Numbered from the stretch's first letter, positions 26,604 to 38,679 are shown. The stretch: DNA of 64,000 nt from Buchnera aphidicola (Chaitoregma tattakana) (GCF_039370165.1 NZ_CP134991.1:1-64000), one strand, 5' to 3'. Notes: generated by a model from the letters alone, not told the origin. A program made the numbers and translations.

Positions 26604-29600
26604 TTATAAATTAGAATTTAACATTTCTGATAAGCTTGCTGAGGCTTCTTCTACTGTTGTAACATTTTTTTTAGACGTTTTTTTTTGTCTCTTTCTTTTT
26701 TCTATTATTTTTGATCTTTCTTTATGATAAGCATAACCAGTTCCTGCTGGTATTAATCTTCCAACTATAACATTTTCTTTTAATCCTCTTAATTCGTCTT
26801 TTTTACCTGATATGGATGATTCTGTTAAAACTCTTGTAGTTTCTTGAAATGATGCAGCTGAAATAAAAGATTCAGTTGCTAAAGATGCTTTAGTAATTCC
26901 TAACAAATTTCTGTTAAACGTAGCTGTTTTTTTATTTTTTTCTTTTAATATTTTATTTTCTGAGATTATTTTAGAATATTCTATTTGTTCTTCATGCAGA
27001 AATTTCGAATCTCCGGGATTTAAAATGGTGACTTTCCTTAACATTTGTCTTACAATAATTTCTATATGTTTGTCATTTATTTTTACACCTTGTAATTTAT
27101 ACACTTCTTGAACTTCATTTATTATATATTTAGTAACAGATATTACGCCTCTTAATCTTAATATATCATGTGGTGATTCAGCCCCATCTGAAATTATATC
27201 TCCCTTTTCTACTTTTTCTCCTTCGAATACATTTAATTGTCTCCATTTAGGAATCATTTCTTCATATATATTTTTTTTATCTATTGGTGTTATTATAAGT
27301 CTTCTTTTTCCTTTTGTTTCTTTACCAAAAGATATAACTCCACTTATTTCCGCTAGAATAGCTAGATCTTTTGATTTTCTAGCTTCAAATAAATCAGCTA
27401 CTCTAGGTAAACCTCCTGTAATATCTTTAGTAACACTAGACTCTTGAGGAACTTTAGCTAAAATATCTCCAGAGGAGACTTTAGATTTATCTTCAAATTG
27501 TAATACAGATTTTCCAGGTAAAAAGTATTGAGCATTATTTTCTGTTTTAGACGTTATGACATTTTTTCCATGTTTGTCTACAATTTGTATAGATGGTCTT
27601 AAATCTTTTCCTGTACTTGTTCTTTCAGACGTTTCCAGTACAATTGTTGAAGATAGTCCAGTAAGGTCATCTATTTGTTTAACTACGCTTTTACCATCTA
27701 TTATTTCTAAAAATTTTATATATCCGCTAACTTCGGAAATTATTGGTATGGAATGTGGGTCCCATTGTGCTACAATTTCCCCGGAATATGTTTTTTTATT
27801 GTTGCATTTTTTTAATATAGCTCCATATGGTACTTTATAGGCTTCTTTAACTCTTCCGTGTTGGTCTATTATACGAAGTTCTGCATTTCTAGAAACAACA
27901 ACTGCTTTACCATTTTTCTTAGTTACTATTTTAGCATTATGTAGATGTATTATGCCTGAGTTTTTTACTTGTATATTAGATTCTGTTGCAGATTTAGATG
28001 CTGCCCCACCTATATGAAACGTTCTCATAGTTAATTGTGTCCCTGGCTCTCCTATAGATTGCGCAGCTATTACTCCTACTGCTTCTCCCTTATTTACTAA
28101 TTTTCCTCTAGATAAATCTCTTCCATAACATTTAGCACATACGCCAAATTCAGTTTCACATTTTACTACAGTTCTTACTTTTATTTCATTTATAGAATGT
28201 TTTTCTAGCTTTTTACATAGTGATTCATTTAATAATGTATTTTTTTTTATTAATATTTTTTTAGTTTCTGGTATTATTATATGTTTTGATGTTACTCTAC
28301 CTAATACTTTATCTCTTAAAGATTCTTTTATTTCTTCATTTTCTATGGTAATAAATATATACATACCTTTATTAGTTTTACAGTCATCCTCTGTAATTAC
28401 TAGATCTTGCGCGACATCTACTAATCTTCTAGTTAAATATCCAGAGTTTGCTGTTTTTAGAGCTGTGTCAGCTAATCCTTTTCTTGCTCCATGGGTAGAT
28501 ATGAAATATTGTAATACATTTAAACCTTCTCTAAAATTTGCTATTATTGGAGTTTCTATTATAGAGCCATCTGGTTTAGCCATTAATCCTCTCATACCAG
28601 CTAATTGCCGTATTTGCGCTGTGGAACCTCTAGCTCCTGAATCTGCCATAATAAAAATACTGTTGAATGATGCTTGTTTTTCTATTTTTTTATTTTTATT
28701 TAATACATATTCTGTAGACAAATTTTTCATCATAGCAGTTGACACTTTTTCGTTGGCACTAGCCCATATATCTATTACTTTATTATATCTTTCTCCTACG
28801 GTTACTAATCCAGAACTAAATTGTGTTTGTACTTCTGATACTTCTGTTTCAGCATCTGATATTATTTCATATTTTTCTTTTGGTATTATCATGTCATCTA
28901 TACTTACAGACGATCCTGATTTTGCTGCATAATAGAATCCTGTATACATTATTTTATCAGCAAATGTTACAGTTTTTTTTAAACCTAATATTCTATAACA
29001 TGTATTCAACATTTCTGAAATAGATTTTTTTTCTAACACTTTATTTATTAAAGAATAAGGTAGCCCTTTTGGAACGATGTTCCATAAAATAGCTCGTCCT
29101 ATTGTAGTGTTTATTATTTTAGTATTTTTTTTAGATGTTATATTATTTACATTTTTATATTCTGTGATTCTTACTTTAACCTTTGCATGTAATGATACTA
29201 ATTTAGAGTAATACATTCTTTCAGCTTCATTAGAACCGGTTAATATGTTACCTTCACCTTTAGAGTTTACTTTTGATCTAGTCATGTAGTATAATCCTAA
29301 TACTACATCTTGAGATGGCACTATTATTGGTTCTCCGTTAGCTGGAGACAAAACATTTTTTGTTGACATCATTAACGATGATGCTTCTTCTTGAGCTTGT
29401 ATAGTTAAAGGGATGTGAACAGCCATTTGATCTCCATCAAAATCTGCATTATAAGCAGCACATACTAATGGATGCAGTTGTATTGCTTTTCCTTCTATTA
29501 ATATTGGTTGAAAGGCTTGTATTCCTAGTCTATGCAATGTTGGCGCTCTATTTAATAAAATAGGATGTTTTTTTATTACTTGATCTAATATATCCCATAC

Positions 29601-30821
29601 TGAAGCATCTTCTTTTTCTACCATTTTTTTAGCAGATTTTATAGTGTTAGCCAATCCTTGTGATTCTAGTTTTCCGTATATAAATGGCTTGAATAGTTCT
29701 AATGCCATTTTTTTTGGTAATCCACATTGATTTAATTTCAAGTATGGTCCTACAGTAATTACTGATCTTCCTGAATAATCTACTCTTTTACCAAGAAGGT
29801 TTTGTCTAAATCTACCTTGTTTTCCTTTTATCATATCTGCTAAAGATTTTAAAGGTCTTTTGTTTGATCCTATTATAGCTCTTCCTCTTCTCCCGTTGTC
29901 TAATAATGCATCTACAGCTTCTTGCAACATTCTTTTTTCATTTCTTACTATGATATCTGGAGCGGATAAATCTAATAATCTTTTTAACCTATTGTTTCTG
30001 TTTATCACTCTTCTATATAAATCGTTTAAATCTGAAGTAGCAAATCTTCCACCATCCAATGGAACTAAAGGTCTTAGGTCTGGTGGTAATACAGGTAATA
30101 CATTAAATATCATCCACTCTGGTTTGTTTTTAGATTGTATAAATGAATCTATTAATTTTATTCTTTTTGAAATTTTTTTTCTTTTATTATCAGAATTAAC
30201 TGTTTTAAATTTGTTTCTTAATTTAAGTGAAGTTTTTTTTAGATTAATATTTTTTAGCAATGTTTGTATTGCTTCTGCTCCCATATTAGCAATAAAAATT
30301 TCTCCAAATTCTTCTATTGATTTTATATACTGTTCTTCAGATAGCACTTGTTTTTTTTTTAAATTTGTATCTCCTGGCTTTATTACTATGTATGATTCGA
30401 AATATAATACTCTTTCTATATCTTTTAAGGGTAAGTTTAATAAAAGTCCTATTCTTGAAGGCAATGATTTTAAAAACCATATGTGTGCTATGGGTGATGC
30501 TAATTCTATATGTCCCATTCTATCTCTTCTTACTTTACTTTTTGTTACTTCAACCCCACATTTTTCGCATATTACTCCTCTATGTTTTAAACGTTTATAT
30601 TTTCCACATAGACATTCATAATCTTTTACCGGGCCAAAAATTTTCGCACAAAACAATCCTTCTCTTTCTGGCTTAAAAGTTCTATAATTAATAGTTTCTG
30701 GTTTTTTTACTTCTCCAAAGGACCAAGAGCGTATTACATCAGGTGAAGATAATGAAATTTTTATAGAGTCAAACTCTACAGTTTTTGTTTTGCCTTTTAA
30801 AAATTTGAGTAAATTTTTCAA
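26604..30821 (-). CDS. rpoC: RNA polymerase beta' subunit
   Basis: Beta' carries the catalytic Mg-binding loop and most of the DNA clamp. The 1405-residue protein is E. coli sized (1407). The N-terminal zinc ribbon ([19 protein letters not shown]), the clamp helices binding sigma, the absolutely conserved [12 protein letters not shown], the bridge helix and trigger loop region (GSRG-type [20 protein letters not shown], then [16 protein letters not shown]), and the second zinc site ([15 protein letters not shown]) are all visible. It is the last gene of the secE-to-rpoC operon, 62 bases after rpoB. Large antisense frames over it are codon-structure shadows. Confidence 0.98.
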   Translation of the reverse strand: MKNLLKFLKGKTKTVEFDSIKISLSSPDVIRSWSFGEVKKPETINYRTFKPEREGLFCAKIFGPVKDYECLCGKYKRLKHRGVICEKCGVEVTKSKVRRDRMGHIELASPIAHIWFLKSLPSRIGLLLNLPLKDIERVLYFESYIVIKPGDTNLKKKQVLSEEQYIKSIEEFGEIFIANMGAEAIQTLLKNINLKKTSLKLRNKFKTVNSDNKRKKISKRIKLIDSFIQSKNKPEWMIFNVLPVLPPDLRPLVPLDGGRFATSDLNDLYRRVINRNNRLKRLLDLSAPDIIVRNEKRMLQEAVDALLDNGRRGRAIIGSNKRPLKSLADMIKGKQGRFRQNLLGKRVDYSGRSVITVGPYLKLNQCGLPKKMALELFKPFIYGKLESQGLANTIKSAKKMVEKEDASVWDILDQVIKKHPILLNRAPTLHRLGIQAFQPILIEGKAIQLHPLVCAAYNADFDGDQMAVHIPLTIQAQEEASSLMMSTKNVLSPANGEPIIVPSQDVVLGLYYMTRSKVNSKGEGNILTGSNEAERMYYSKLVSLHAKVKVRITEYKNVNNITSKKNTKIINTTIGRAILWNIVPKGLPYSLINKVLEKKSISEMLNTCYRILGLKKTVTFADKIMYTGFYYAAKSGSSVSIDDMIIPKEKYEIISDAETEVSEVQTQFSSGLVTVGERYNKVIDIWASANEKVSTAMMKNLSTEYVLNKNKKIEKQASFNSIFIMADSGARGSTAQIRQLAGMRGLMAKPDGSIIETPIIANFREGLNVLQYFISTHGARKGLADTALKTANSGYLTRRLVDVAQDLVITEDDCKTNKGMYIFITIENEEIKESLRDKVLGRVTSKHIIIPETKKILIKKNTLLNESLCKKLEKHSINEIKVRTVVKCETEFGVCAKCYGRDLSRGKLVNKGEAVGVIAAQSIGEPGTQLTMRTFHIGGAASKSATESNIQVKNSGIIHLHNAKIVTKKNGKAVVVSRNAELRIIDQHGRVKEAYKVPYGAILKKCNNKKTYSGEIVAQWDPHSIPIISEVSGYIKFLEIIDGKSVVKQIDDLTGLSSTIVLETSERTSTGKDLRPSIQIVDKHGKNVITSKTENNAQYFLPGKSVLQFEDKSKVSSGDILAKVPQESSVTKDITGGLPRVADLFEARKSKDLAILAEISGVISFGKETKGKRRLIITPIDKKNIYEEMIPKWRQLNVFEGEKVEKGDIISDGAESPHDILRLRGVISVTKYIINEVQEVYKLQGVKINDKHIEIIVRQMLRKVTILNPGDSKFLHEEQIEYSKIISENKILKEKNKKTATFNRNLLGITKASLATESFISAASFQETTRVLTESSISGKKDELRGLKENVIVGRLIPAGTGYAYHKERSKIIEKRKRQKKTSKKNVTTVEEASASLSEMLNSNL

Positions 30822-30883
30822 AATGTTTTCTCTATTTAATACTTTATATTAATTAATTATTTTTATAATTTTAGAAAAAAAAC

Positions 30884-33800
30884 TTATGTATTGTATTTGC
30901 TTTCTAATTCAATATTTATTCCAAGTGATCTTATTTCTTTTAGTAGCACATTAAATGATTCAGGCATTCCTGGATTCATCTTATAATTTCCATCTACTAT
31001 ATTTTTATACATTCTTGTTCTCCCGCTTACATCATCTGATTTTACTGTTAACATTTCTTGTAATGTATGCGATGCACCATATGCTTCTAAAGCCCAGACT
31101 TCCATTTCTCCAAATCTTTGTCCGCCAAATTGAGCTTTTCCCCCTAATGGTTGCTGAGTTATAAGACTATATGAACCTGTGGATCTAGCATGCATTTTAT
31201 CATCTACTAAATGATTTAATTTCAACATATACATATATCCTACAGTAACCGGTCTTTCAAATTTTTCTCCAGTTCTGCCATCAAATAATGTAATTTGTCC
31301 TGATGTAGGATAATTAGCTAGTTTTAACATTTTTTTAATTTCTTTTTCTGTTGCCCCGTCAAATACAGGAGTTGAAATTGGCATTCCTTTTATAAAATTG
31401 TTTGCTAGAATTAATAATTCTTTGTCTGAAAATTTTTTTAAATCTATTTTTTGTTTTATATCTTTTCCTAAATCAAACACTTTTTGTATATATTTTCTTA
31501 TTTCAGTTACGTCTTTTTTTTCTGATATCATATTTTCAATTATTTCGCCTATTCCTTTAGAAGCCATACCCAAATGAGTTTCTAAAATTTGTCCTATATT
31601 CATTCTAGATGGAACGCCTAATGGATTTAATACTATATCTATAGGATGTCCAAATTTGTCATATGGCATATCTTCAACTGGATTTATTTTTGATATTACT
31701 CCTTTATTACCATGTCTACCAGCCATTTTATCTCCAACTTGTATTTGTCTTTTAACAGCTAAATATACTTTAACTATTTTTAAAATTCCAGGTGCTAAAT
31801 CATCTCCTTTTAAGATTTTTTTTTTGGTTGTGTGTATGTCTTTTTTTAATTTTTTTTTTAGTTGTTTATATTTTTCTAATAGTAATTTTATTTTATTTTG
31901 TTCTTTGATATTAAAATTGTTTTTTAAATGTATGTTTTTTGCTATTTTTAAGATGTCTAATTCATTTATTTCTTTTATAGATGATATTTTACAAATTTTT
32001 TTTAATATATTTTTTTTTAGAATCATAAACTTTGTTAACAAATTTTTTTTTGCTTTATTAATATTCATTTCTTCAATTTCTAAAGTTCTTTTGTCTTTTT
32101 TTATGCCATCCCTAGTAAATACTTGTACATCTATTACAGTTCCTATAGTTCCATTTGGTACTCTTAAGGAAGAATCTTTTACATCTGAAGCTTTTTCTCC
32201 AAAAATTGCTCTTAATAGTTTTTCTTCAGGAGTTAATTGTGTTTCTCCTTTTGGAGTTACTTTCCCTATTAATATGTCATTTTCTTTTACTTCTGCACCT
32301 ATATACACTATTCCTGATTCATCTAATTTTGATAAAGCACTTTCGCCAACATTAGGTATATCAGAAGTTATTTCTTCAGAACCTAGTTTTGTATCTCTGG
32401 ATATGCAAGAGAGTTCTTGTATGTGTATTGTAGTAAATCTATCTTCTTTTACTACTTTTTCTGATATTAATATGGAGTCTTCAAAGTTGTATCCATTCCA
32501 TGGCATAAAAGCTACTCTCAAGTTTTGTCCTAGAGCCAATTCTCCTAGATCTGTAGAAGTTCCATCAGCTATTACATCACCTTTAATTATGTTTTCATTT
32601 ACTTGAACACAAGGAGTTTGATTGATACAAGTATTTTGATTTGATCTAGTGTATTTAGTTAAATTATAAATATCTATACCAAATGTACTGTCTTCTGTTG
32701 TTTGTTTTTCTGTTTCAACTACTATTTTTGTAGAATCTACATATTTTACTTTTCCACTTCTTTTTGATACTATTGTTACACCAGAATCTATTGCTACAGA
32801 TCTTTCTATTCCAGTTCCTATTAAAGGTTTTTCTGGTTTTAATGTTGGGACTGCTTGTCTTTGCATGTTAGCTCCCATTAATGCTCTATTAGCATCATCA
32901 TGCTCTAAAAAAGGTATTAAAGAAGATCCTACTGATACTATTTGTTGTGTAGATACATCCATATAATCTACTTGTTTAGACATAAATAATCCTGATTCTC
33001 CTTTATATCTACATGTAATAAATTCTTCTACAAATTTATTTTCTTTATTTATGTTAGCATTAGCTTGAGCTATTATGTACTGACATTCTTCTATAGCTGA
33101 TAAATAACAAATGTTTTTAGTTACTAGACCTTTCACAACTTTTCTGTATGGAGTTTCTAAAAAACCATATTTATTAATTTTTGCGTATACAGATAAAGAG
33201 TTTATCAGTCCTATGTTTGGCCCTTCAGGGGTTTCTATAGGACAGACCCTTCCATAGTGTGTTGGGTGAACATCTCTAACTTCAAAACCAGCTCTTTCTC
33301 TAGTAAGCCCCCCTACACCAAGTGCTGATATTCTTCTTTTATGTGTAATTTCAGCTAGAGGATTGTTTTGATCCATGAACTGTGATAATTGACTGGATCC
33401 AAAGAATTCCTTTATAGATGCTGATATTGGTTTAGCATTTACTATGTCTTGAGGAGATAAGTTTTCTAAATCATTAAGCGATAGTCTTTCTTTTACAGCT
33501 CTTTCTACTCTTACAAGGCCTATTCTAAACTGATTTTCTACCATTTCTCCTACAGATCTTATTCTTCTATTTCCTAAATGGTCAATATCATCTACTTGTC
33601 CGTTACCATTTCGTATATCTATAAGTTTTTTTATTACATCTATTATATCTCGTTTTTCTAAAATTGTAGGTCCTTTTACTTCATTTCTAAATAATGCACT
33701 ATTTAATTTCATTCTTCCTACTATAGATAGATCATATCTTTCTTCTGAGAAGAACAGATTATTAAACAAAGTAGTGGCGGCTTCTTTAGCTGGTGGTTCT

Positions 33801-34921
33801 CCAGGTCTCATCATTCTATATATTTCAATAAGAGATTGGTCTCTGTCTTGTGTTGGATCTATTTTTATAGTATTAGATATATATGCACCTTGGTCTAAAT
33901 CATTTGTAAATATTGTTTCTATTTGTGGTATTCCAGAATTTATTATTTGACTAATAGTTTTTACGGAAAGTTCAGTGTTAGCAGTTATTATAGTTTTTCC
34001 ATTATTTTTGTCAGAATAGTTGTTAGCAGATATTTTTCCGATTAAATATTCTATTGGTATTTTAATTTCTTTTATATTGTCTTGTTTTAACTTATTTATA
34101 TGTCTTATAGTAATTTTTTTGCCATTTTTTACATATGTTTTATTTTTATATTTAATATCAAAAAATGTAGTTTCTCCTCTTAATCTTTCAGGATATAACT
34201 TCATATAGAATTTATTTTTTACTATTTTGAAAATGTCTTTTTTAAAAAAAATTTTTAACATTTTTTCTTTGTCATAATTCATAGCTTTTAAAAATATACT
34301 AATAGGAAGTTTTCTTCTTCTATCTATTCTAACAAACAAATTGTCTCTTTGATCAAATTCAAAATCTATCCATGACCCTCTGTAAGGAATTATTCTAGCA
34401 TTGTATAGTATCTTTCCTGAAGAATGTGTTTTGCCTTTATCACTGTCGAAGAAAACCCCAGGGCTTCTGTGTAACTGTGATACTACTACTCTTTCAGTAC
34501 CATTAATTATAAAAGTTCCATTTTCTGTCATTAATGGTATATCTCCCATGTATACTTCTTGTTCTTTTATTTTTATTATTTTTCTTTTTTCTGTTGAGTC
34601 TTTTGTATATATTGTAAGTTTTAGTTTAACTTTTAGTGGAGACGAATAGGTTAGTCCTCTAGTATGACATTCTTTCATATTAAAAGGGTTTTTCCCAAGT
34701 TTGTAACTAATGTATTGGAGTGTTGCAGTAGAGTTGTAGTTTTTTATTGGAAAGACTGATTTAAATGCAGCTTCTAGCCCATGCATATTTTTATTGTCTT
34801 GTTCTATAAATTTTTTAAAGGAGTTTATTTGAATAGATAAAAGATATGGTATATCTAATACTTTAGGTATTTTACTAAAATTTTTTCTAATTCTTTTTTT
34901 TTCAGTGTAAGAAAAATCCAT
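30884..34921 (-). CDS. rpoB: RNA polymerase beta subunit
   Basis: Beta forms one pincer of the polymerase and part of the active centre. The product has 1345 residues (E. coli 1342). The rifampicin-pocket region [27 protein letters not shown] is conserved, as are the [14 protein letters not shown] segment, the active-site region with [13 protein letters not shown] and the C-terminal [25 protein letters not shown] lysine-rich divergent stretch occupies the region of the second lineage-specific insertion. The gene is preceded by a hairpin spacer after rplL, as in E. coli, where a partial terminator and processing site lie. Confidence 0.98.
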   Translation of the reverse strand: MDFSYTEKKRIRKNFSKIPKVLDIPYLLSIQINSFKKFIEQDNKNMHGLEAAFKSVFPIKNYNSTATLQYISYKLGKNPFNMKECHTRGLTYSSPLKVKLKLTIYTKDSTEKRKIIKIKEQEVYMGDIPLMTENGTFIINGTERVVVSQLHRSPGVFFDSDKGKTHSSGKILYNARIIPYRGSWIDFEFDQRDNLFVRIDRRRKLPISIFLKAMNYDKEKMLKIFFKKDIFKIVKNKFYMKLYPERLRGETTFFDIKYKNKTYVKNGKKITIRHINKLKQDNIKEIKIPIEYLIGKISANNYSDKNNGKTIITANTELSVKTISQIINSGIPQIETIFTNDLDQGAYISNTIKIDPTQDRDQSLIEIYRMMRPGEPPAKEAATTLFNNLFFSEERYDLSIVGRMKLNSALFRNEVKGPTILEKRDIIDVIKKLIDIRNGNGQVDDIDHLGNRRIRSVGEMVENQFRIGLVRVERAVKERLSLNDLENLSPQDIVNAKPISASIKEFFGSSQLSQFMDQNNPLAEITHKRRISALGVGGLTRERAGFEVRDVHPTHYGRVCPIETPEGPNIGLINSLSVYAKINKYGFLETPYRKVVKGLVTKNICYLSAIEECQYIIAQANANINKENKFVEEFITCRYKGESGLFMSKQVDYMDVSTQQIVSVGSSLIPFLEHDDANRALMGANMQRQAVPTLKPEKPLIGTGIERSVAIDSGVTIVSKRSGKVKYVDSTKIVVETEKQTTEDSTFGIDIYNLTKYTRSNQNTCINQTPCVQVNENIIKGDVIADGTSTDLGELALGQNLRVAFMPWNGYNFEDSILISEKVVKEDRFTTIHIQELSCISRDTKLGSEEITSDIPNVGESALSKLDESGIVYIGAEVKENDILIGKVTPKGETQLTPEEKLLRAIFGEKASDVKDSSLRVPNGTIGTVIDVQVFTRDGIKKDKRTLEIEEMNINKAKKNLLTKFMILKKNILKKICKISSIKEINELDILKIAKNIHLKNNFNIKEQNKIKLLLEKYKQLKKKLKKDIHTTKKKILKGDDLAPGILKIVKVYLAVKRQIQVGDKMAGRHGNKGVISKINPVEDMPYDKFGHPIDIVLNPLGVPSRMNIGQILETHLGMASKGIGEIIENMISEKKDVTEIRKYIQKVFDLGKDIKQKIDLKKFSDKELLILANNFIKGMPISTPVFDGATEKEIKKMLKLANYPTSGQITLFDGRTGEKFERPVTVGYMYMLKLNHLVDDKMHARSTGSYSLITQQPLGGKAQFGGQRFGEMEVWALEAYGASHTLQEMLTVKSDDVSGRTRMYKNIVDGNYKMNPGMPESFNVLLKEIRSLGINIELESKYNT

Positions 34922-34968
34922 GATTTCCTCTTAATTATAAAATAGTATTATGAATTTTATTTAATAAC

Positions 34969-34997
34969 ACTGGTGATTATAATAAAAAATCACCAGT
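34969..34997 (-). promoter_or_regulatory. Hairpin in the rplL-rpoB spacer
   Basis: ACTGGTGATT (34969-34978) pairs perfectly with AATCACCAGT (34988-34997) around a nine-base loop. On the minus strand it is not followed by a T run, so it is more likely an attenuator or RNase-processing structure than a full terminator. E. coli has an attenuator and an RNase III site in the same spacer. Confidence 0.55.
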
Positions 34998-35015
34998 TAT
35001 AATTTTTATATAAAA

Positions 35016-35384
35016 TTATTTTATTTCTATTATAGCTCCTGATTTTTCTAATGTGTCTTTTAATATTGTTAATTCTTTTTTATTAACGTTTTCTTTTATT
35101 ATTACAGGAGCAGATTCTACTAAATCTTTGGATTCTTTTAATCCTAAATTAGTAATGCTTCTTATTGCCTTTATTACAGATATTTTATTTGGCCCAATAG
35201 ATTTTAAAAAAATATTAAACTCCGTTTTTTCTTTTTCTGTTTTTTCGTTTTTTTTTGTTATGTTTCCTGATATATCTTTAGAAGATATATTAAATCTTTT
35301 TTCCATTATAGAAATTAGATCTAAAACGTTTTTTACTGACATGTTTTCTATTTCTTTTACTATTTCATTTTTACTTATTGACAT
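35016..35384 (-). CDS. rplL: Large ribosomal subunit protein bL12 (L7/L12)
   Basis: bL12 forms the flexible stalk that recruits translational GTPases. The 122-residue protein (E. coli 121) has the N-terminal dimerisation helices (SVKNVLDLISIMEKRF), a short lysine/glutamate hinge, and the globular C-terminal domain EFNIFLKSIGPNKISVIKAIRSITNLGLKESKDLVE, with the factor-binding helix KISVIKAIR intact. It lies 17 bases after rplJ, with which it makes the stalk complex. Confidence 0.97.
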   Translation of the reverse strand: MSISKNEIVKEIENMSVKNVLDLISIMEKRFNISSKDISGNITKKNEKTEKEKTEFNIFLKSIGPNKISVIKAIRSITNLGLKESKDLVESAPVIIKENVNKKELTILKDTLEKSGAIIEIK

Positions 35385-35400
35385 ATAAATTCCTGATTTT

Positions 35401-35892
35401 TTATTTTTTTATATTTTTTTTATTTTTTATTATATTAATAATTTTAATTAGTCTCATAATACATATTTCTCTAAAAAAATTTATTAGTTTAATTATAGAC
35501 TCCTTATGTGTTAGCATAGTAGATAATTCTAATATTGAAATTATTTTTCCTGAAAATGATCCTATTTTTGGTTTAAAATTTGAGCATTTTTTTTTAAATT
35601 CTTTAAATAACCTTGCAGCACTACCGGGGTGTTTCATAGAGTATGCTATTAAAGTAGGGCCTTTAATTTCTTTTTTCAAACATTGTAAATTAGTGTTTTT
35701 TATAGATATTTTTAATAATGTATTTTTTATAATTTTTATAACAACATCCCTTTTTAGAGAAATTTTTCTTAAATAGTTTATTTCATTAGAAGTAATTTTA
35801 GAAAAATTTGCTATAATAGCTGATTTGGCGTATTTTGAAAATTTATATATATTTTTTATAATTTTCTTTTTTTTTTCTGTATTTAATATCAT
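35401..35892 (-). CDS. rplJ: Large ribosomal subunit protein uL10
   Basis: uL10 anchors the bL12 dimers on 23S rRNA. The frame is open from 35922, but alignment with E. coli MALNLQDKQAIVAEV favours the ATG at 35892 (MILNTEKKKKIIKNI), which has AGGAA upstream; this gives 163 residues (E. coli 165). Conserved core segments are VVIKIIKNTLLK and the exact GPTLIAYSMKHPGSAARLFKEFKK. The C-terminal helix that binds bL12 is isoleucine- and lysine-rich. In E. coli the preceding leader is the target of uL10 autoregulation; the 231-base spacer here occupies that position, but I cannot see a convincing homologous fold. Confidence 0.95.
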   Translation of the reverse strand: MILNTEKKKKIIKNIYKFSKYAKSAIIANFSKITSNEINYLRKISLKRDVVIKIIKNTLLKISIKNTNLQCLKKEIKGPTLIAYSMKHPGSAARLFKEFKKKCSNFKPKIGSFSGKIISILELSTMLTHKESIIKLINFFREICIMRLIKIINIIKNKKNIKK

Positions 35893-36123
35893 ACTGATAA
35901 TATTTCCTAAGTGTTTTATCAAATATATTTTTAATCTATTAATACTTTTTATATGTTCATCACTATTAACTTTATTTATATAAAATTATTTTTTCTGTTA
36001 GTCATAAAAAAAATATAATTTTTTATAGTATTCATTTTATTAAAATATTATATTTTTTATTGTTTTAAAGGATAACACTTGGATTTCAGATTTATTTTTT
36101 GGATAAATTTTTAAAAAATTATT

Positions 36124-36816
36124 TTATATGTTTAAATCAGAATGATTAATTTGTATAGACCCACCCATTGTAGTAGAGAAATAAATTTTTTTAAAAAATT
36201 CCCCTTTTATTTTGGTAGGTTTTGACTGTTTTAATGATTTCATAAATGCTAAAAAGTTTTCTTTTATTTGTTTTCTTGTAAAATTTACTTTCCCTATAGA
36301 AGCATGTATTATTCCGCTTTTATCACTTTTATATTTTATTTGTCCTTCTTTTATTTTTATAATTGCATTATATATGTTATTTGTTAGTGTTCCAAATTTT
36401 ATATTTGGCATTAATCCTCTTGGTCCTAATATATGACCTAATTTTCCTACTATATTCATTGAGTCAGGAGATGCAATAACTATATTAAATTTTTTAATTT
36501 CTTTTTTAATATTTTTTGTTCCTTCTTGATATATGTAATCTGCTTTTGCTTTTTTTGCTAAGTCTATATTTTTTCCTTTTGTAAATACTAAGATTTTATT
36601 TTTTTTTTCTAATTTGTTAGGAAGTAATACTGTGTTTCTTATGTTTTGTTCGGATTTTTTTGTATTTATGTTTAAATTTATAGCAACATCTATACTTTCT
36701 GTAAATTTTAATACAGATAATTTTTTTAAAGTTGTTATACATTCTTCTATATTATATATTTTTTTTTTTTTTATTATATTTGTTATTTTTCTCATTCTTT
36801 TACTATTAATTTTCAT
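36124..36816 (-). CDS. rplA: Large ribosomal subunit protein uL1
   Basis: uL1 builds the mobile stalk near the E site and in E. coli also represses its own operon. The 230-residue product (E. coli 234) has KRMRKITNIIKKKKIYNIEE at the N terminus, the SIDVAINLNINTKKSEQNIRNTVLLPNK core, GKLGHILGPRGLMPN in domain II, and the C-terminal GGSIQINHSDLN. It starts 7 bases after rplK, the usual translational pair. Confidence 0.96.
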   Translation of the reverse strand: MKINSKRMRKITNIIKKKKIYNIEECITTLKKLSVLKFTESIDVAINLNINTKKSEQNIRNTVLLPNKLEKKNKILVFTKGKNIDLAKKAKADYIYQEGTKNIKKEIKKFNIVIASPDSMNIVGKLGHILGPRGLMPNIKFGTLTNNIYNAIIKIKEGQIKYKSDKSGIIHASIGKVNFTRKQIKENFLAFMKSLKQSKPTKIKGEFFKKIYFSTTMGGSIQINHSDLNI

Positions 36817-36823
36817 TGTTTTT

Positions 36824-37252
36824 TTAATCTTCTATTGATAAACCTATAGATTTTGCTGTTCCTTCTATCGAAAGAGCTATTTTGTTTATATTTATGCTAT
36901 TCATGTCTTTAATTTTTATATTAGATATTTCATATATTTGTTTTTTAGTTATTTTTCCCACTTTTTCTATTTTATTTTTTCCGGACCCTTTTTTTATATT
37001 TGCTAATTTTTTTAATAATACAGATGCAGGAGGAGTTTTGGTTATAAAACTAAATGTTTTATCAGTGAATATTGATATTATTACTGGTATTGGAATACCT
37101 TTTTCCATGTTTTTGGTTTTTTCATTAAAATTTTTGCAAAATTCCATTATATTTAAACCTTTTTGCCCTAGAGCTGGGCCAACTGGAGGGCTTGGATTAG
37201 CCATGCCTGACAATACTTGTAATTTTATATAATCTTGTATCTTTTTTGACAT
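36824..37252 (-). CDS. rplK: Large ribosomal subunit protein uL11
   Basis: uL11 lies at the base of the bL12 stalk in the GTPase centre. The 142-residue protein is standard length. The N-terminal [32 protein letters not shown] is nearly invariant, including the proline-rich hinge, and the C-terminal rRNA-binding domain ends KSIGLSIED. It follows nusG by 22 bases. Confidence 0.97.
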   Translation of the reverse strand: MSKKIQDYIKLQVLSGMANPSPPVGPALGQKGLNIMEFCKNFNEKTKNMEKGIPIPVIISIFTDKTFSFITKTPPASVLLKKLANIKKGSGKNKIEKVGKITKKQIYEISNIKIKDMNSININKIALSIEGTAKSIGLSIED

Positions 37253-37274
37253 AAAAATTAACCTTGTTTTAATT

Positions 37275-37813
37275 TTAGATCTTTTCTATTTGAGAAAAGT
37301 TTAGTTCTACTGGTGTAGATCTTCCAAATATAGATACAGATACTGTTAATCTGTTTTTATCATAGTCTACATTTTCTACTATTCCATTAAAATCTGAAAA
37401 AGGACCATGTTTTATTCTAATTGTTTCACCAGGTTCAAATAGCGTTTTGGGTCTAGGTTTATTCTTTATTTTTTTTAATTTATTTATTATTTTTTCTACA
37501 TCTTCATTTTTGATTGGTATTGGATTTTCTTGAGATCCTCCTATGAACCCTAATACTTTTGGAACATTTTTTATAATATGCCAGTTTTTTTCATTCATTA
37601 TCATGTTTATAAGTATATACCCTGGAAAAAATTTATTTTCGCTTTTTTTTTTTTTCCACATTTTATTTCTATTACATCTTCTGTTGGTATCATTATGTCT
37701 CCAAACATATCTTGTACGTTATTTATTTTAATATGTTTTTTTATTAATTCAGCAGCTTTATTTTCTAGCCCCGAAAAAGATTGTATTACATACCATTCTT
37801 TTTTATTATTCAT
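37275..37813 (-). CDS. nusG: Transcription antitermination factor NusG, interrupted at a poly(A) tract
   Basis: NusG binds the polymerase clamp, suppresses pausing and links to Rho or ribosomal protein uS10; it is essential in E. coli. The first frame (from ATG at 37813) encodes [20 protein letters not shown] through [10 protein letters not shown] and then runs into a wrong frame ending at 37607. The second frame carries [31 protein letters not shown] and the KOW domain [20 protein letters not shown] to the end at 37275. They meet at 13 consecutive T on plus (37643-37655; A on the coding strand). One extra A joins them into 179 residues (E. coli 181). No residues are otherwise missing at the junction, so decay has not gone further. 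Confidence 0.92.
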
Positions 37814-37814
37814 T

Positions 37815-38177
37815 TTATAACCTTATAGACATAATATTTGATATGATGTAAAATAATATACTATCTATTATCCATAAGATGATAGATATTATAGTAGTGA
37901 CTAATATTATTGTAATAGATATGTTAAATATTTCAAATTTTTTAGGCCATTCTATTTCTTTGAGTAAAATTTTAGTTTCTTTAAAAAATTTCAACAATTT
38001 ATAGTATTTTTTTGTAATTTTTACAAAGATTAATAATGTTAAAATAAAAATAGATGTAAATAAAATTTGATTTGTAAATTTATTGTTTATAAAAGAGTAT
38101 AGTAAACATACTATTTCTAAAAACATAATTAATAATGTTAAAATAAGTTTAACAGTGTTATTATTTTTTTTTTTCAT
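37815..38177 (-). CDS. secE: Protein translocase subunit SecE
   Basis: SecE clamps the two halves of the SecY channel in the inner membrane. The 120-residue product has three hydrophobic segments (about 9-29, 37-54 and 87-112), the E. coli-type arrangement, and the conserved cytoplasmic amphipathic region ILLKEIEWPKKFE before the last, essential helix. It precedes nusG with one base between them. tufB, found just upstream of secE in E. coli, is absent, so secE follows the tRNA genes directly. Confidence 0.94.
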   Translation of the reverse strand: MKKKNNNTVKLILTLLIMFLEIVCLLYSFINNKFTNQILFTSIFILTLLIFVKITKKYYKLLKFFKETKILLKEIEWPKKFEIFNISITIILVTTIISIILWIIDSILFYIISNIMSIRL

Positions 38178-38309
38178 AATATTTTCTAATTTTATTAGAG
38201 TTATAAAATTTTTTACACAATGTATAATATAGAAAATAATAATGAATTTAAAATTTTATTCTCATAAATTAATAAAAAAAACATATATTCTTTATGTTTT
38301 AGTGTTTAT

Positions 38310-38381
38310 TGCTGATACCCAGATTTGAACTGGGATCGCATTCTTACCAAGAATGTGCTCTTCCTACTAAGCTATATCAGC
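38310..38381 (-). tRNA. tRNA-Thr (anticodon GGT)
   Basis: The minus strand gives a 72-base cloverleaf from GCTGATATAGC to GTATCAGC plus discriminator A. The anticodon loop TTGGTAA reads GGT, for ACC/ACU codons. It is the counterpart of E. coli thrT, last in the thrU-tyrU-glyT-thrT series. No CCA is encoded. Confidence 0.97.
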
Positions 38382-38385
38382 TTTT

Positions 38386-38457
38386 AGCAGGCAGCGGGAA
38401 TCGAACCCGCATTATTAACTTGGAAGGCTAAAGTAATAACCATTATACTATGCCTGC
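38386..38457 (-). tRNA. tRNA-Gly (anticodon TCC)
   Basis: The minus strand gives GCAGGCATAGTATAATGG through GCTGCCTGC with discriminator T, as in E. coli glyT. The anticodon loop CTTCCAA reads TCC, for GGA/GGG. Only four bases separate it from the next tRNA, so a common precursor is likely. Confidence 0.97.
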
Positions 38458-38486
38458 TTATATTTTAATGTAAAAATAAACAAAAT

Positions 38487-38568
38487 TGGTGGGAGAAGGA
38501 TTCGAACCTTCGAAGTCTTCGACGGCAGATTTACAGTCTGCTCCCTTTAACCACTCGGGAATCCCACC
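38487..38568 (-). tRNA. tRNA-Tyr (anticodon GTA)
   Basis: An 82-base class II tRNA with a long variable arm runs from GGTGGGATTCCCGAG to TCTCCCACC plus A on the minus strand. The anticodon loop CTGTAAA reads GTA. It corresponds to tyrU in E. coli. Confidence 0.97.
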
Positions 38569-38606
38569 TAATTATTTTATATTTGATAGAAAAGTTAGAA
38601 ATTAAC

Positions 38607-38679
38607 TGCCGGCTACCGGAATTGAACTGGTGACCTACTGATTACAAATCAGTTGCTCTACCTGCTGAGCTAAACCGGC
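38607..38679 (-). tRNA. tRNA-Thr (anticodon TGT)
   Basis: The minus strand folds from GCCGGTTTAGCTCAG to GTAGCCGGC plus A. The anticodon loop TTTGTAA reads TGT, for ACA/ACG codons. It is the first gene of the tRNA-secE-nusG-rpl-rpo transcription unit and corresponds to thrU. Confidence 0.97.

Noticed and set aside
28345..28932. A 195-codon open frame on plus, antisense to rpoC
   Set aside because: It mirrors strongly conserved rpoC sequence, and no ribosome binding site or family motif is visible.
29860..30621. A 253-codon open frame on plus, antisense to rpoC
   Set aside because: It is another shadow of the conserved N-terminal half of beta'; its apparent motifs are reverse translations of rpoC codons.
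31656..32606. A 316-codon open frame on plus, antisense to rpoB
   Set aside because: It is fully inside the conserved rpoB coding sequence, has Phe/Ser/Ile-rich low-complexity composition expected from the reverse of Lys/Glu/Asp-rich codons, and resembles no family.
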